Positions 9,095 through 18,179 of a stretch of 64,000 nucleotides of DNA are shown here, piece after piece; positions within the stretch are counted from its first letter, which is position 1; each line of letters begins with the position of its first letter. The DNA is taken from contig NC_009675.1 of the NCBI RefSeq assembly GCF_000017505.1, positions 1,178,001 to 1,242,000 on the forward strand, in the 5' to 3' direction. The notes beneath the pieces are model-generated. The model was not told where the DNA came from. It saw only the letters and a program-made list of their open reading frames with translations, and did no database searches. The stretch is from Anaeromyxobacter sp. Fw109-5. GTDB taxonomy: Bacteria > Myxococcota > Myxococcia > Myxococcales > Anaeromyxobacteraceae. The translations under genes and the position numbers were made by a program.

Positions 9095-10297
9095 TCAGCC
9101 TCCCACCGCGTCGGCCGGGTCCACCGCCAGCGCCGCGCGGATCGCGACGCCGCTGGCGAGGACGCAGATCACCATGACCGCTGCGAAGCCCCGCACGGCG
9201 TCCCCTGGGAGCAGCAGGACGTACTTCGGGAAGACCGGCGCCCATGCGGTCGCCGCGAGCTTGCCCACGACGAACGCGATCGCGCCGAGGGCGAGCGCCT
9301 GCTGCACGATCATCGCGGCGATGGTGCGATTCCGCGCGCCGATGAGCTTCAGCACCGCGATCTCGCGGATCTTGCCGGCCGTCATCGTGTAGATGATGAA
9401 CGCCACCACCGCGGCGCTCACCACGGAGAGGATGACGAGGAACATCGCGATCTGCCGCGCCGAGGTCGCGATGAGCTTCCCGACGAGGATCTCCTCGACC
9501 TGCGGGCGCGTATAGACCTGCAGCCGCTTCCAGCGCTGGATGTCGGCCGCGACCGCCGCCGGCTCGTACCCGGGTTCCACCTGTACGAGCACGGCGTTCA
9601 CGTAGGGGCTCTTGGTCTGCGACGCGACCACCGCCCCCACGACACCGGGGGCGCCGGGCGGGTTCAGCGAAGCGTTCGCGGCGGTCCGGCGGCGCTGCTG
9701 CACGATCGCGTCCGCGTCCTTCAGGAACTGCGCCTCCTGCGCGTCCTTCAGCGGCACGAACACCATCGGGTCGCCGCTCGAGGACACCGCGCGACGGGTG
9801 AGCCCGACGACGGCGTACTCGGTGCGGCGGATGCGGATGCGGTCTCCCACGCGGAAGCCCGTCGCGACGTCCACGACGGCCTCGTAGTGACCGCGGGTGA
9901 TGTGCCGGCCCGCGACGAGGTGGCCGGGCTGGCCGGGCTCTCCGGGGCCGCCGGGCACGATGCCCACGACCATGGCGCGCACGTCGCGGTCGCCGAGCCG
10001 CACCTGCATGGTGAGGTAGGTCACGTTCGACGCCCGGGCGACGCCGGGCATCGCGAGCACCCCGCGGTACGCGTCGTCGTACACGCTCGAGGGCTCGGCG
10101 TACGGCCCGAGCGTGCCCTGCTGCACGACCCACAGATCGGCCCCGCTGTTGTCGAGCAGCACCTGCGCGTCGTCGACCATCCCGCGGTAGATGCCGGCCA
10201 TCGAGAGCGTCACGCCGACGAGCAGGCCGAGGCCCACGCCGGTGAACACGAACTTTCCCCAGGCGTGCAGGATGTCGCGGCCAGCGAGGCTGATCAC
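9095..10297 (-). CDS. ABC transporter permease (FtsX/MacB fold, DevC-like)
   Basis: A 400-residue membrane protein. One hydrophobic segment near residues 15-37 is followed by a large extracytoplasmic domain (about 40-260). Three hydrophobic segments lie in the last 140 residues (MFLVILSVVSAAVVAFIIYTMT, then LALGAIAFVVGKLA, then VMVICVLASGVAIRAAL). This one-plus-three topology is that of FtsX/MacB-type permeases. Its ATG overlaps the stop of the adaptor gene by four bases, indicating translational coupling. Confidence 0.88.
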   Translation of the reverse strand: MISLAGRDILHAWGKFVFTGVGLGLLVGVTLSMAGIYRGMVDDAQVLLDNSGADLWVVQQGTLGPYAEPSSVYDDAYRGVLAMPGVARASNVTYLTMQVRLGDRDVRAMVVGIVPGGPGEPGQPGHLVAGRHITRGHYEAVVDVATGFRVGDRIRIRRTEYAVVGLTRRAVSSSGDPMVFVPLKDAQEAQFLKDADAIVQQRRRTAANASLNPPGAPGVVGAVVASQTKSPYVNAVLVQVEPGYEPAAVAADIQRWKRLQVYTRPQVEEILVGKLIATSARQIAMFLVILSVVSAAVVAFIIYTMTAGKIREIAVLKLIGARNRTIAAMIVQQALALGAIAFVVGKLAATAWAPVFPKYVLLLPGDAVRGFAAVMVICVLASGVAIRAALAVDPADAVGG

Positions 10298-11487
10298 GGC
10301 GACGCTCCCGGGATCCGCTCCACCACCTCGACGCGGGTGCGAGCCCGGAGCGCGCGCTGGCTGTAGACCACGACGCGCTCGCCGCCCTGGAGCCCCTCGA
10401 CCACCTGGACACGGCCGTCGAGGTCGTTGGCGCCGGTCTTCACCGGCGTGAACTGCAGCTCACCGTCGGCGACGGTCCACACGCCGAGCCGCCCCGCGAC
10501 GCGCTGCACGCTCGCGTTCGCCACGACCGGCGCCGGCGGCGATCGCGGCAGCGCGACGGTGACCTCGGCCAGCTCGCCCACGGCGGGCAGCGGCTCGGGC
10601 GGGACCGCGAAGACGACCTTCGCGACGAGCTCCTCGGTGATGGGGTCGGCGACGGGCTCCACGCGCAGCAGGCGCCCCTTGACCGCCTCACCCGTTCGCG
10701 ACCGCAGCGCGATCCGGGCGGGAAGCCCGGCGCGCAGCCCCGCCGCCCGGAGCTGGTCGAACCGCACGTTGATCCACAGCGTCGTGGGGTCGATCACCTC
10801 GATCACCGGCTGCCCCGCGACGACCGTGCTGCCGGGGTCGGCGCCGCGAGCGCTCACGAGGCCGTCCACCGGCGCGACGAGCCGCAGGCTCGAGCGCTGC
10901 CGTCCGATGGCATTCGCGTCGGCGCGAGCGCGCGCCAGCTCCTCGCGAGCCGCCTCGAGCCCGGCCCGCGCGGACGCGACAGCGGCCTCGCTGACGAGCA
11001 GCTCCTGCCGCTTCGTGTCCGAGACCTCCTCGCTGGCGGCGCCCTGCCGCGAGAGCTCACCGTAACGCCTCGCCTGCGTGGCGGCGTGCGCCGCTCGCGC
11101 GCCCGCGTCGCTCAGCTGTGCATCTGCGGCGTCGACGTTCGCCTCGGCTCGTGCGAGCGCGGCCTGCTGCGCGGTGAGGCGCGCGTCGAGGTCCACCGGA
11201 TCGATCTCCGCGAGGAGCTGCCCCGCCCGTACGCGCTCGCCGACGTCGACCTCGACGCGCAGCACGCGCCCGGCGCTGGTGGGGCCGACCCGGTGCGTGT
11301 AGCGCGCCTCCACCGTGCCGATCCCGTGCAGCGCCGGCTCGAGCGGCTTCGTCTCGACCGTCGCGACCGTGACCGGCACGGGAGCGAGCGGGCCCGAGCG
11401 GGCGGCCACGTAGGCGAAGGCGGCGCCGAGCGGGACGAGGAGGGCGGCGAGGACCATCCAGCGACGGCTCTTCCACGGCAGCTTCAT
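10294..11487 (-). CDS. Periplasmic adaptor subunit (HlyD/RND membrane-fusion family)
   Basis: A 397-residue protein with one N-terminal membrane segment (about 10-30) followed by the membrane-fusion layout. A lipoyl-like half (VGPTSAGRVLRVEVDVGERVRAGQLLAEID) precedes an alpha-helical hairpin rich in Ala, Arg and Gln (about 85-190). The second lipoyl half (LVAPVDGLVSARGADPGSTV) and beta-barrel domains complete it. It would bridge the ABC permease to an outer-membrane channel, which is not encoded nearby. Four-base overlaps with the upstream TetR gene and the downstream permease show a tight operon. Confidence 0.92.
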   Translation of the reverse strand: MKLPWKSRRWMVLAALLVPLGAAFAYVAARSGPLAPVPVTVATVETKPLEPALHGIGTVEARYTHRVGPTSAGRVLRVEVDVGERVRAGQLLAEIDPVDLDARLTAQQAALARAEANVDAADAQLSDAGARAAHAATQARRYGELSRQGAASEEVSDTKRQELLVSEAAVASARAGLEAAREELARARADANAIGRQRSSLRLVAPVDGLVSARGADPGSTVVAGQPVIEVIDPTTLWINVRFDQLRAAGLRAGLPARIALRSRTGEAVKGRLLRVEPVADPITEELVAKVVFAVPPEPLPAVGELAEVTVALPRSPPAPVVANASVQRVAGRLGVWTVADGELQFTPVKTGANDLDGRVQVVEGLQGGERVVVYSQRALRARTRVEVVERIPGASP

Positions 11488-12089
11488 GAGGTGCTCCCGA
11501 TGCCGCGCCGATAGATCGAGAACGCCCCTGGTGCCGCGGCGCGGAGCCGCGCGGGGCGTCCGCTGATCAGAGACGACAGCACGAGCCCCTGGATCGTGCC
11601 GATGAAGAGGGTGGCCGCCGCGGTCGCGTCGGTGACGGCCGCGACCTCGCCGCGCTCCTTCCCCTCCTCGATGAGCGACCGGATGCGCTCACCGTAGCGG
11701 CGGAGCAGGCCGTGCACGGTGCGCTTCGCGGCGGTGTCCTCCGCACGTTGCAGCTCGGCCAGCAAGACCCGCGGCACGCCGGGGTGACGGGCCACGAACT
11801 CGACGTGGCCCATGAACGTGGCCTCGAGGGCCGCGAGCGGGGAGGCCGTCGACGCGGTGCAGCGGTCCACGTTCGCGAGCAGCCGCTCCGCGACCCACTC
11901 CATCACCCCCGCCCAGATCGCGTCCTTGGTCGCGAAGTGCCGGAAGAGCGCGGGCTGCGTGACGCCCATGGCCTGGGCGATGGCGCCGGTGGTCACGTCG
12001 CTGGGGTTCTGCTCCCCCGCGAGCTGGACGGCCGCCTCGATGGTGGCGATGCGGCGCTGATCCGCGGGAAGGTGTCGAGCGGCAGGCAT
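11484..12089 (-). CDS. TetR/AcrR-family regulator of the ABC exporter operon
   Basis: A 201-residue protein. The helix-turn-helix is at about 25-65 (DVTTGAIAQAMGVTQPALFRHFATKDAIW), with a helical effector domain after it (TLFIGTIQGLV). Its stop overlaps the adaptor start by four bases and it is the first gene of the operon, so it very probably represses adaptor, permease and ATPase together and is released by an exported compound. A palindrome lies just upstream of its start. Confidence 0.92.
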   Translation of the reverse strand: MPAARHLPADQRRIATIEAAVQLAGEQNPSDVTTGAIAQAMGVTQPALFRHFATKDAIWAGVMEWVAERLLANVDRCTASTASPLAALEATFMGHVEFVARHPGVPRVLLAELQRAEDTAAKRTVHGLLRRYGERIRSLIEEGKERGEVAAVTDATAAATLFIGTIQGLVLSSLISGRPARLRAAAPGAFSIYRRGIGSTS

Positions 12090-12105
12090 CCTCTGTCCTC
12101 TGAAA

Positions 12106-12125
12106 GTGAGTTATCAATAACTAAC
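12106..12125. promoter_or_regulatory. Palindromic operator candidate upstream of TetR exporter operon
   Basis: A near-perfect 20-bp inverted repeat centred on CA, with the core AGTTATCAATAACT (12109-12122) and matching outer bases apart from one pair. It lies 17 bases upstream of the TetR start and is unusually AT-rich for this genome, as expected for a promoter-operator. Binding by the adjacent regulator is inferred. Confidence 0.65.
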
Positions 12126-12289
12126 TGCGGGGGGCCGCCAGGTCAACCGGGCGCCCCCAGCTGCCGCGCGCTGGGGTCGAAGTACCCCGTCGAGCCCCGC
12201 TTCAAGGCTGCACCGATCGCTGGGTCGCCGGCTCGAAGCAGGAGAATGGGTCAGCCCCGGGGTACGACCTCGCATCGCGGAGGAACATC

Positions 12290-12760
12290 ATGCTGACCAT
12301 CCCCATCCCCGGATTCGGCGAGCTGCGCCTCGTGCATCTGGTTTCCGACTTCAATGGAACCCTCGCTCGAGACGGGCGGCTCGTTCCCGGGATGCGCGAG
12401 GTGCTCGCAGACCTCGCGCGGGACCTGCGCATCCACGTCGTCACGGCCGACACGCACGGCGGCGCCGCGGAGGAGCTCGATGGCCTACCGGTGTCCGTCG
12501 AGATCATCCCGCCCGGCGGTCAGGGAAGGGCGAAGCGCGCCTTCGTCGACCGCCTCGGCGCGGAAACGGTCGTGGCGCTCGGGAACGGCCTGAACGATCG
12601 GGAGATGCTCGCGGCCGCGGCCCTGGGAATCGCGGTGGTGCAGGGCGAGGGCGCCGCCGCGGCGACGCTCGCCAGCGCGGACGTGGTCGTCACGGCTGCG
12701 AGCGACGCGCTCGACCTGCTCCGGCACCCGAGGCGCCTCGTGGCCACCCTGCGGGACTGA
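12290..12760 (+). CDS. HAD-family phosphatase-like protein
   Basis: A 156-residue protein. The motif-I region reads VSDFNGTLARDG, which keeps the first Asp, although the usual second Asp of DxD is replaced by Asn. VVTADTHGG is motif II. The lysine region follows the GGQGRAKRAF stretch, and ALGNGLNDREMLAAAALGIAVVQGEGA is the motif-IV region. The sequence resembles the soluble HAD proteins related to the P-type ATPase catalytic domain. The DFN variation is like that of P-type ATPase relatives and may affect activity. Substrate unknown. It is transcribed divergently from the TetR operon. Confidence 0.8.
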   Translation: MLTIPIPGFGELRLVHLVSDFNGTLARDGRLVPGMREVLADLARDLRIHVVTADTHGGAAEELDGLPVSVEIIPPGGQGRAKRAFVDRLGAETVVALGNGLNDREMLAAAALGIAVVQGEGAAAATLASADVVVTAASDALDLLRHPRRLVATLRD

Positions 12761-12790
12761 GGACGCGAAGCCTCCGAGAGGAACGACCGC

Positions 12791-13067
12791 ATGGCCCAGC
12801 CGCGCACCCCCGCAGACGTCGCCGCCGACCTCCGCTCGCTCGACGAGGAGGAGCTGGTCCGGATCGTGATGGACGACGCCAAGAACTGGCTCGCGCACGA
12901 TGGGCTCTGGTTCCAGGCGGTGGAGGCGGCGCACGGTGTTCGCGCGGACCGTCGACCCGAGAATCCGGACGCGGTGCCTCGCGTGCCCGCCCGACGACCA
13001 CCCGGACGAGCTCTGGTGCGCGTGGGAGTTCACGATCGGGAGCTCCCCGGGCTCAGACCCAGAGTAA
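12791..13067 (+). pseudogene. DUF6125-like gene with internal deletion and frame change
   Basis: From the ATG at 12791 the frame encodes DEEELVRIVMDDAKNWLAHDGLWFQAVEAAHG, the start of DUF6125-type proteins. The sequence then jumps, in another frame, to VFARTVDPRIRTRCLACPPDD and WCAWEFTIG, the C-terminal part of the same family with its Cys pair, ending at TAA 13065-13067. The family is normally about 160-180 residues, so roughly 80 central residues are missing and the join is out of frame. This is a deletion remnant. Confidence 0.6.
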
Positions 13068-13251
13068 GTGATCGCTCGCCCGGCGCCCCCCTCGAGCACC
13101 TCCAGGCCGGCCGTCCAGCGCGTGATCGGGTAGTCGCCTGCCCTCGCCGAGGCCATGAGCGCAGGCGGCGGCGCTCGCGCAGGCTAGAAGCCACACATGA
13201 CGAAGGGGAGCCGCCCGGCTCGCGCCGGCGATCGCCGGAGAGGAGATAGCG

Positions 13252-13737
13252 ATGGCTCATGTCTCGGTGGACAAAGACACCACGCTCCCAGCGCAAGCCG
13301 TCATCGGCGCGCTCACCGACTTCACGGAGAGGCGGGTCGAGCTCTGGCCCAACATCGATCGCAAGTACTACAAGGTGCACGACGTCGCCCAGACCTCGGC
13401 CGAGGTGACGGAGGGATCCCGCGGCGTGTGGGAGAGGACGCGCTACGACTGGTCGGAGGCGGGGAAGGTGCGCATCCAGGTGCAGGACTCGAACGCGTTT
13501 CGTCCGGGGAGCTGGTGGCTCTACACCGTCCAGCCACGACCGGAGGGCGGCAGCCACGTACACCTGGAGTTCCAGCGAAGGGCACAGAACGTGAAGGGGC
13601 TGCTCCTGAGCGGGCTGCTCACGCTCGCCGGAAGGAGGATCTTCGGAGACTTCCTCGCGGAGACGCTCCGGCGACTGGAGAGGCGCGGGCAGGTGGGCGC
13701 ACAGGAAGCTGCGCCGCGGCACGCACCTTCTTCCTAG
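13252..13737 (+). CDS. SRPBCC (START-like) family protein
   Basis: A 161-residue protein with the pattern of a polyketide-cyclase/START-like domain. An N-terminal strand (AHVSVDKDTTLPAQAVIGALTDF) is followed by a helix, a run of beta strands (SWWLYTVQPRPEGGSHVHLEFQ) and a long C-terminal helix ending RRLERRG. Such folds bind small hydrophobic ligands, but the ligand is not predictable. A purine-rich stretch (GGAGAGGAG) shortly upstream of the ATG is a good ribosome-binding site. It stands alone between a broken gene and a 340-base gap. Confidence 0.75.
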   Translation: MAHVSVDKDTTLPAQAVIGALTDFTERRVELWPNIDRKYYKVHDVAQTSAEVTEGSRGVWERTRYDWSEAGKVRIQVQDSNAFRPGSWWLYTVQPRPEGGSHVHLEFQRRAQNVKGLLLSGLLTLAGRRIFGDFLAETLRRLERRGQVGAQEAAPRHAPSS

Positions 13738-14077
13738 CGGCCGCGCGCCGGGTCTGAACGAACCTCGGCCCCGGGCCGCGCCCCGCGGAGCCGGACTCCG
13801 CGGCAGCGTGCCGGAGGCTCGGCAAATGCCGACCGTTCGGCGTGCTCCTGCGAGCCCACGTCCGGCGGACCTCGAGCGGGCGCCGAGCCGAAGTGGTGGT
13901 GGTCGTACGCCGAGAGGATCGCACGTCATCCCGGTTCGGAGGCGCACTGGCGGGCACTCCTCTTGCTGTCACCACGATGCACGGCGACTCCGCAGGAGGA
14001 GCGAAACGTTCATCACGAGGGCATGTCTTCGAGAGTAGTTGCCGCGGCGGCTACGGTGGCGGAGGAGGCGATCTGAA
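13738..14077. other. Intergenic with one hairpin, no gene seen
   Basis: The only clear structure is a perfect 8-bp stem with a 5-base loop at 13783-13803 (CCGCGGAG...CTCCGCGG), which may end transcription of the SRPBCC gene although no T-run follows. The rest shows no credible coding. Confidence 0.5.
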
Positions 14078-15040
14078 ATGGCGAAGACGACCATGAAGGC
14101 GATCCGTATCCACCGCCGGGGAGGCCCGGAAGCGCTCGTCTACGAGGATGCCCCCATTCCCGCGCTCCGGCCGGGCGACGCGCTGGTCCGCGTCCATGCC
14201 GCCGGGATCTCCCCGGCCGAGTTCACCTGGCACATCTGGGAGACGCCCGACGGCCGCAGCCGGCTTCCGTTGATTCCCTCCCACGAAGTCTCCGGCGTCG
14301 TCGCGGCTGTCGCACCGGAGGTGCGAGAGGTGGAGGTCGGCGGGGCCGTCTACGGGCTCACTGACTTCTTTCGGGACGGAGGAGCGGCCGAGTACTTAGC
14401 GGTGCGCGCTGCCGAGCTCGCCCCGAAACCCCGCAGTCTCGACCATGGGAGCGCCGCGGCAACCCCGCTCTCCGCCCTGACCGCGTGGCAGGCTCTCTTC
14501 GACCACGCGCGGCTTGCGCCCGGGCAACGGGTGCTGATTCATGGTGCGGCGGGCGGGGTTGGCAGCTTCGCCGCCCAACTCGCCCGCTGGCGCGGGGCTC
14601 ACGTCATCGGGACGGCCTCCGCCCGCAACGTGGACTTCGTGCGCAAGCTCGGCGCCGACGAGGTCATCGACTATGGCGCAACGCCGTTCGAGACCGTGGT
14701 GCGGGATGTCGACGTGGTTCTCGACACGATCGGCGGCACGACTACGGAGAAGTCCTGGTCCGTCCTGCGGCGGAACGGGCTGCTCGTCACCATCGTCAGG
14801 CAGCCATCGGCGGAGTGGACGGCGGGTCGCGCGGCGAGAGGATTGTTCTTCATCGTAGAATCGAGCCGCACGCAACTGAACGAGCTGTCTCGCCTGATCG
14901 ACGCCGGGGTGATCCGACCGATTGTCGAGGCGGTCCTGCCGCTCCACCAGGCCCGCGAGGCCTATGAGCGCGGGATCAGGGATCACCCCCGAGGAAAACT
15001 GGTCCTTTCGGCCGTGGGCGAGGACGGAGGAAGCGGGTGA
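14078..15040 (+). CDS. NADP-dependent quinone-oxidoreductase-like MDR enzyme
   Basis: A 320-residue protein from the ATG at 14078, which follows the strong ribosome-binding site GGAGGAGGCG. It is a medium-chain dehydrogenase/reductase of the zinc-free quinone oxidoreductase branch. The N-terminal GroES-like domain (AIRIHRRGGPEALVYEDAP) is followed by a Rossmann domain with HGAAGGVGSFAAQLARWRGA (nucleotide-binding loop) and LGADEVIDYG. The last strand carries HPRGKLVLS. No zinc-ligand set is seen. It probably reduces quinones or enones with NADPH. It is not obviously in an operon. Confidence 0.9.
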   Translation: MAKTTMKAIRIHRRGGPEALVYEDAPIPALRPGDALVRVHAAGISPAEFTWHIWETPDGRSRLPLIPSHEVSGVVAAVAPEVREVEVGGAVYGLTDFFRDGGAAEYLAVRAAELAPKPRSLDHGSAAATPLSALTAWQALFDHARLAPGQRVLIHGAAGGVGSFAAQLARWRGAHVIGTASARNVDFVRKLGADEVIDYGATPFETVVRDVDVVLDTIGGTTTEKSWSVLRRNGLLVTIVRQPSAEWTAGRAARGLFFIVESSRTQLNELSRLIDAGVIRPIVEAVLPLHQAREAYERGIRDHPRGKLVLSAVGEDGGSG

Positions 15041-15062
15041 GGTGCACGCCCCTCGGCGTCCG

Positions 15063-16484
15063 TCAGGCGCGTTCGGGCGCGTCCGGAACCGCGACCTCCG
15101 GCGGCGGCGGGCGCCGCAGCTCGTGCTCGAATCGGCACTGCTCGGCGGTCTCGGTGATGACGCGCGCCTCGCGGGTGAACGTGGCGTAGGACCAGGCCCA
15201 CTCGAGCAGCACGGCGACCCGGTTCCGGAAGCCGATGAGGAACGCGATGTGCACGCCGAGCCACGCGAGCCAGGCGGGGAGCCCCGTCAGCTCGACGTGG
15301 CGCACGCGCCCGACGGCCGCCGCCCTCCCGATCGTCGCGAGCATCCCGCGATCGAAGTAACGGAAGCGGAGCGTACGCCGGCCCTGGACTCGGCGGAGCG
15401 CGTTGCGCGCCGAGCGGCGCCCCGCCTGGATGGCCGCGGGCGCGATGCCCGGCACCAGCTCGCCGTCCTGGACGACGCGCGCGAGGTCGCCTGCCACGAA
15501 GACCTCGGGCCTCCCCGGGACAGAGAGGTCCGGCAGCACCTCGACGCGGCCGCTGCGGTCGAGCGGGACCCCGAGCGACCGCGCGAGGGGCGACGCGGCG
15601 ACGCCAGCGCTCCAGAGCACGGTGCGGCTCCAGATCCGCTCGCGGCCGACGTGGACGCCGTGATCGTCGATGCCCGTCACCGTCGCTCCCGTCTGCACCT
15701 CGACCCCGATTCGCTCGAGCTGGGAGCGCGCCGCCTCCGAGAGGCGCTCCGAGTACGTGGGGAGGACGTGGGGCGATGCCTCGACGAGCACGACCCGGGC
15801 GCTCTCCGGCGCGATGTGGCGGAAGTCCCTCGCGAGCGTGTTGCGGGCGATCTCCGCGAGGGCGCCGGCCAGCTCGACGCCGGTCGCCCCGCCGCCCACG
15901 ACGACGAACGTCATCAGGGCGCGCCGCACGTCGGGATCGCTCTCCCGCTCGGCCAGCTCGTACGCGGTGAGGACGCGTCGGCGGATCTCCAGCGCGTCCT
16001 CCAGGGTCTTCAGCCCCGGGGCGAGCGGCTCCCACTCCGGGTGGCCGAAATACGAGTGGGTCGCGCCGGTCGCGACGACGAGCGCGTCGTAGGGGACGAC
16101 GGCCCCGTCGGAGAGGTGGAGCACCCGGGCGGCGGCGTCCACCCGCTCGACGTCGCCCAGGATCACCTCCGTGTTCCGCTGGTGGCGGAGCACGTGGCGG
16201 ATGGGCGCGGCGATGTCCGCGGGCGAGAGCGCGGCGGTGGCGACCTGGTACAGGAGCGGCTGGAAGAGGTGGTGGTTGCGCCGGTCCACGACCAGGACCC
16301 GGACCGGCTGCCCCGCGAGCGCCCGCGCGGCGTTGAGGCCGGCGAACCCCGCGCCGACGATGACCACGCGGGGACCCGCGTCCGGCGCGGGCCGGCTTCG
16401 TGCGGTCCGGCGCGCGCGCCACGTCTCCACCGCCGCGATCGCGACCGCCGCCGTCCCGAGGATGACCCCGACCCGCGCCCGCAC
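15063..16484 (-). CDS. ndh: NAD(P)/FAD-dependent oxidoreductase, type II NADH dehydrogenase-like
   Basis: A 473-residue protein starting with a short hydrophobic stretch. The first dinucleotide-binding motif is VVIVGAGFAGLNAARAL (about 44-60, FAD). The second is FVVVGGGATGVELAGAL near 200 (NADH). VFVAGDLARV near the C-terminal third is the conserved FAD-site Asp motif. The C-terminal region (AWLAWLGVHIAFLIGFRNR) has the amphipathic segment that attaches NDH-2 to the membrane. It would oxidise NADH and reduce quinone without proton pumping. Its stop faces the stop of the quinone-oxidoreductase-like gene 22 bases away. Confidence 0.88.
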   Translation of the reverse strand: MRARVGVILGTAAVAIAAVETWRARRTARSRPAPDAGPRVVIVGAGFAGLNAARALAGQPVRVLVVDRRNHHLFQPLLYQVATAALSPADIAAPIRHVLRHQRNTEVILGDVERVDAAARVLHLSDGAVVPYDALVVATGATHSYFGHPEWEPLAPGLKTLEDALEIRRRVLTAYELAERESDPDVRRALMTFVVVGGGATGVELAGALAEIARNTLARDFRHIAPESARVVLVEASPHVLPTYSERLSEAARSQLERIGVEVQTGATVTGIDDHGVHVGRERIWSRTVLWSAGVAASPLARSLGVPLDRSGRVEVLPDLSVPGRPEVFVAGDLARVVQDGELVPGIAPAAIQAGRRSARNALRRVQGRRTLRFRYFDRGMLATIGRAAAVGRVRHVELTGLPAWLAWLGVHIAFLIGFRNRVAVLLEWAWSYATFTREARVITETAEQCRFEHELRRPPPPEVAVPDAPERA

Positions 16485-16761
16485 CGGGCAAAGGTAACAC
16501 GCACCCCCCGCGGCTGCCGGCGCGCGCGGCCGCCCGCGCCCTCGCCCGAGGCGCGAGCGCCGGGCGACAGGTTCCGAGCCGAAGCGCTGCCAGGCGTCGT
16601 CCGCGAAGCCCGAAATCGCCGTCCGATTCTTGCACGCTCAGGTCGTTGAATCTCGAGTGCCGGCTGTCCCCGAGCGACGAATCGCCGAGCGCGCGCTCCC
16701 ATCAGGAACCGCTTCGGCGACCCTACGGTCGGTCAGTCGTCGCGACGATCGGAGAAACGCG

Positions 16762-17119
16762 ATGCCCCCGAGCTTCGGCGAGATCTGCGCTGTCCTTGCC
16801 TGGGGTGCGGTCTCCTCGGTCGGGCTGGTGGTCGGAGCCGTCGCCGGGTCCTTCTCCCGGCTGTCCCATCAGAAGATCGCTCTGGGCATGTCGGTGGGTG
16901 CGGGCCTGCTGCTCGCCGCAGCATCGCTGGAACTCGCGGCCGAGGCGATCCGGATCGCCGGTCCCGTCCCAGCCGTCATGTCGCTGCTGCTCGGGGCAGC
17001 CGTCTTGAGCGCGGCCAACGCGCTCCTGGCCCGTTTCGGCGCCGCCCACCGCAAGCGCTGCGGGGAATGCACGCGGCAGCCATCGGAGTCCTCCTCCTGG
17101 TCGACGCTGCCACGCACTA
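16762..17119 (+). pseudogene. Truncated ZIP-family metal-transporter-like gene
   Basis: From the ATG at 16762 about 100 residues are recognisable as the start of a ZIP-like membrane protein. There are three hydrophobic helices (AVLAWGAVSSVGLVVGAVAG, then IALGMSVGAGLLLAAASLELA, then PAVMSLLLGAAVLSAANALLA) and then HRKRCGECTRQPSE, a Cys-containing loop seen in relatives. The remaining helices are absent. The frame then runs on without a stop into two genes on the opposite strand, which is not credible coding. I treat it as a 3'-truncated remnant; the right end is approximate. Confidence 0.5.
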
Positions 17120-17142
17120 GCGAACGCGTCGGCGTAGTGCGT

Positions 17143-17433
17143 TCACCCTTCGCCTGCGCCGAAGGGCCGGACGTGCATGACGGCGTGCAACTCGATGAAG
17201 TGCCCCGTCGGCCCGCTCGTGACGCGGAGCACGAGCGCCTCGCAGCTCGGGCAGCGCAACACGGAACCCAGCGCTCCGCCGTAGAGGTGAAGCCCGCCGA
17301 CGGCGGAGATCCGACCGCAGTCCAGGCACGTGCACGACGCGGTCGTCATCTCGACCGCGAAGACCTCTCGCAGGAGACCTGCGGCTGCGTTCCCGTCGAG
17401 GTGAGTGCGTTCGTTGCTTGCGCCGCCGGTCAT
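17143..17433 (-). CDS. DUF6510-type zinc-ribbon protein
   Basis: A 96-residue protein. Residues about 5-30 resemble the DUF6510 start (LDGNAAAGLLREVFAVEMT). Two Cys pairs (CTCLDCG and CPSC) flank VGGLHLYGGALGSVLRC, suggesting a zinc ribbon. It lies last in an operon, overlapping the ferredoxin-reductase stop by four bases. Its role is unknown; the conserved setting suggests a partner of the redox enzymes upstream. Confidence 0.8.
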   Translation of the reverse strand: MTGGASNERTHLDGNAAAGLLREVFAVEMTTASCTCLDCGRISAVGGLHLYGGALGSVLRCPSCEALVLRVTSGPTGHFIELHAVMHVRPFGAGEG

Positions 17434-18176
17434 CGTGCGCCTCCCGTGGGCCCGAACCGCTCGGTCCGGATCCGGTCCGGCGCGTGCCCGAGCGACACGA
17501 GCAGCGTCGCCACGGATTCGACCATCGCCGTCGGACCGCAGACGTACGAGAGCGGCCGCGCGTCCGGTCCGGGCAGGCGCTCCGAGAGCATCTCACGGTC
17601 GATCCGGCGCGTGAGACCTCGCCAGTCCACAGGCGCGCGCCGAGTCAATGTGTGCGTCACCTCGAGGCCGTCCGCCTGCGCCGCGAGACGGGCGAGCTCG
17701 TCGCGGTAGATGACGTCGTCCGCCGTTCGCCAGGAGCACAGGACGTGCGTCGGGACGTGGCTCCCTCGCGCCGCACGGTGGCGGATCATCGCCATGAGCG
17801 GCACGATCCCGCTTCCCCCGGCCACGAGCGCGAGCGGACCACGTCGAGCCGCGGTCCAGGTGAAGTACCCCCCGAGCGGCCCTCGCAACTCGAGGCGATC
17901 GCCGGCCCGCAGCTCGTCCGTCAGGAACGTGGAGACCTCGCCGTCGTCGAGGCGCTCGACCGTGAGCGCGATCCCATCCTCCTCGGGCGGCGAGGAGATC
18001 GAGTAGCTCCGCTGCGCCTGGTAGCCGTCCTCCGCCGTGAGTCGCACGTCCACGTGCTGGCCCGGGAGATGCCCGGGCCAACCCGGGACCTCCAGGCGGA
18101 TCGTCTTCGCGCGTGGCGTCTCCACCACGATCTCCCGCACTTCCGCGGAGCGCCACGCGATCGGTGCCGTCGGCAT
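17430..18176 (-). CDS. Ferredoxin-NADP reductase-type FAD oxidoreductase
   Basis: A 248-residue flavoprotein. The FAD-binding barrel has RSYSISSPPEEDG (the RxYS flavin motif). The NAD(P) half has LALVAGGSGIVPLMAMIRHR and the C-terminal YVCGPTAMVESVATLL. No 2Fe-2S domain follows, so it needs an external electron partner. It starts three bases after the sulfite-oxidase-like gene and overlaps the DUF6510 gene, so it probably supplies electrons to the molybdoenzyme or takes them from it. Confidence 0.88.
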   Translation of the reverse strand: MPTAPIAWRSAEVREIVVETPRAKTIRLEVPGWPGHLPGQHVDVRLTAEDGYQAQRSYSISSPPEEDGIALTVERLDDGEVSTFLTDELRAGDRLELRGPLGGYFTWTAARRGPLALVAGGSGIVPLMAMIRHRAARGSHVPTHVLCSWRTADDVIYRDELARLAAQADGLEVTHTLTRRAPVDWRGLTRRIDREMLSERLPGPDARPLSYVCGPTAMVESVATLLVSLGHAPDRIRTERFGPTGGAR

Positions 18177-18179
18177 GGC

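Noticed and set aside
16762-17709. The ZIP-like frame as a full 316-residue protein
   Set aside because: After about 100 residues it only mirrors the two opposite-strand genes and has no membrane helices.
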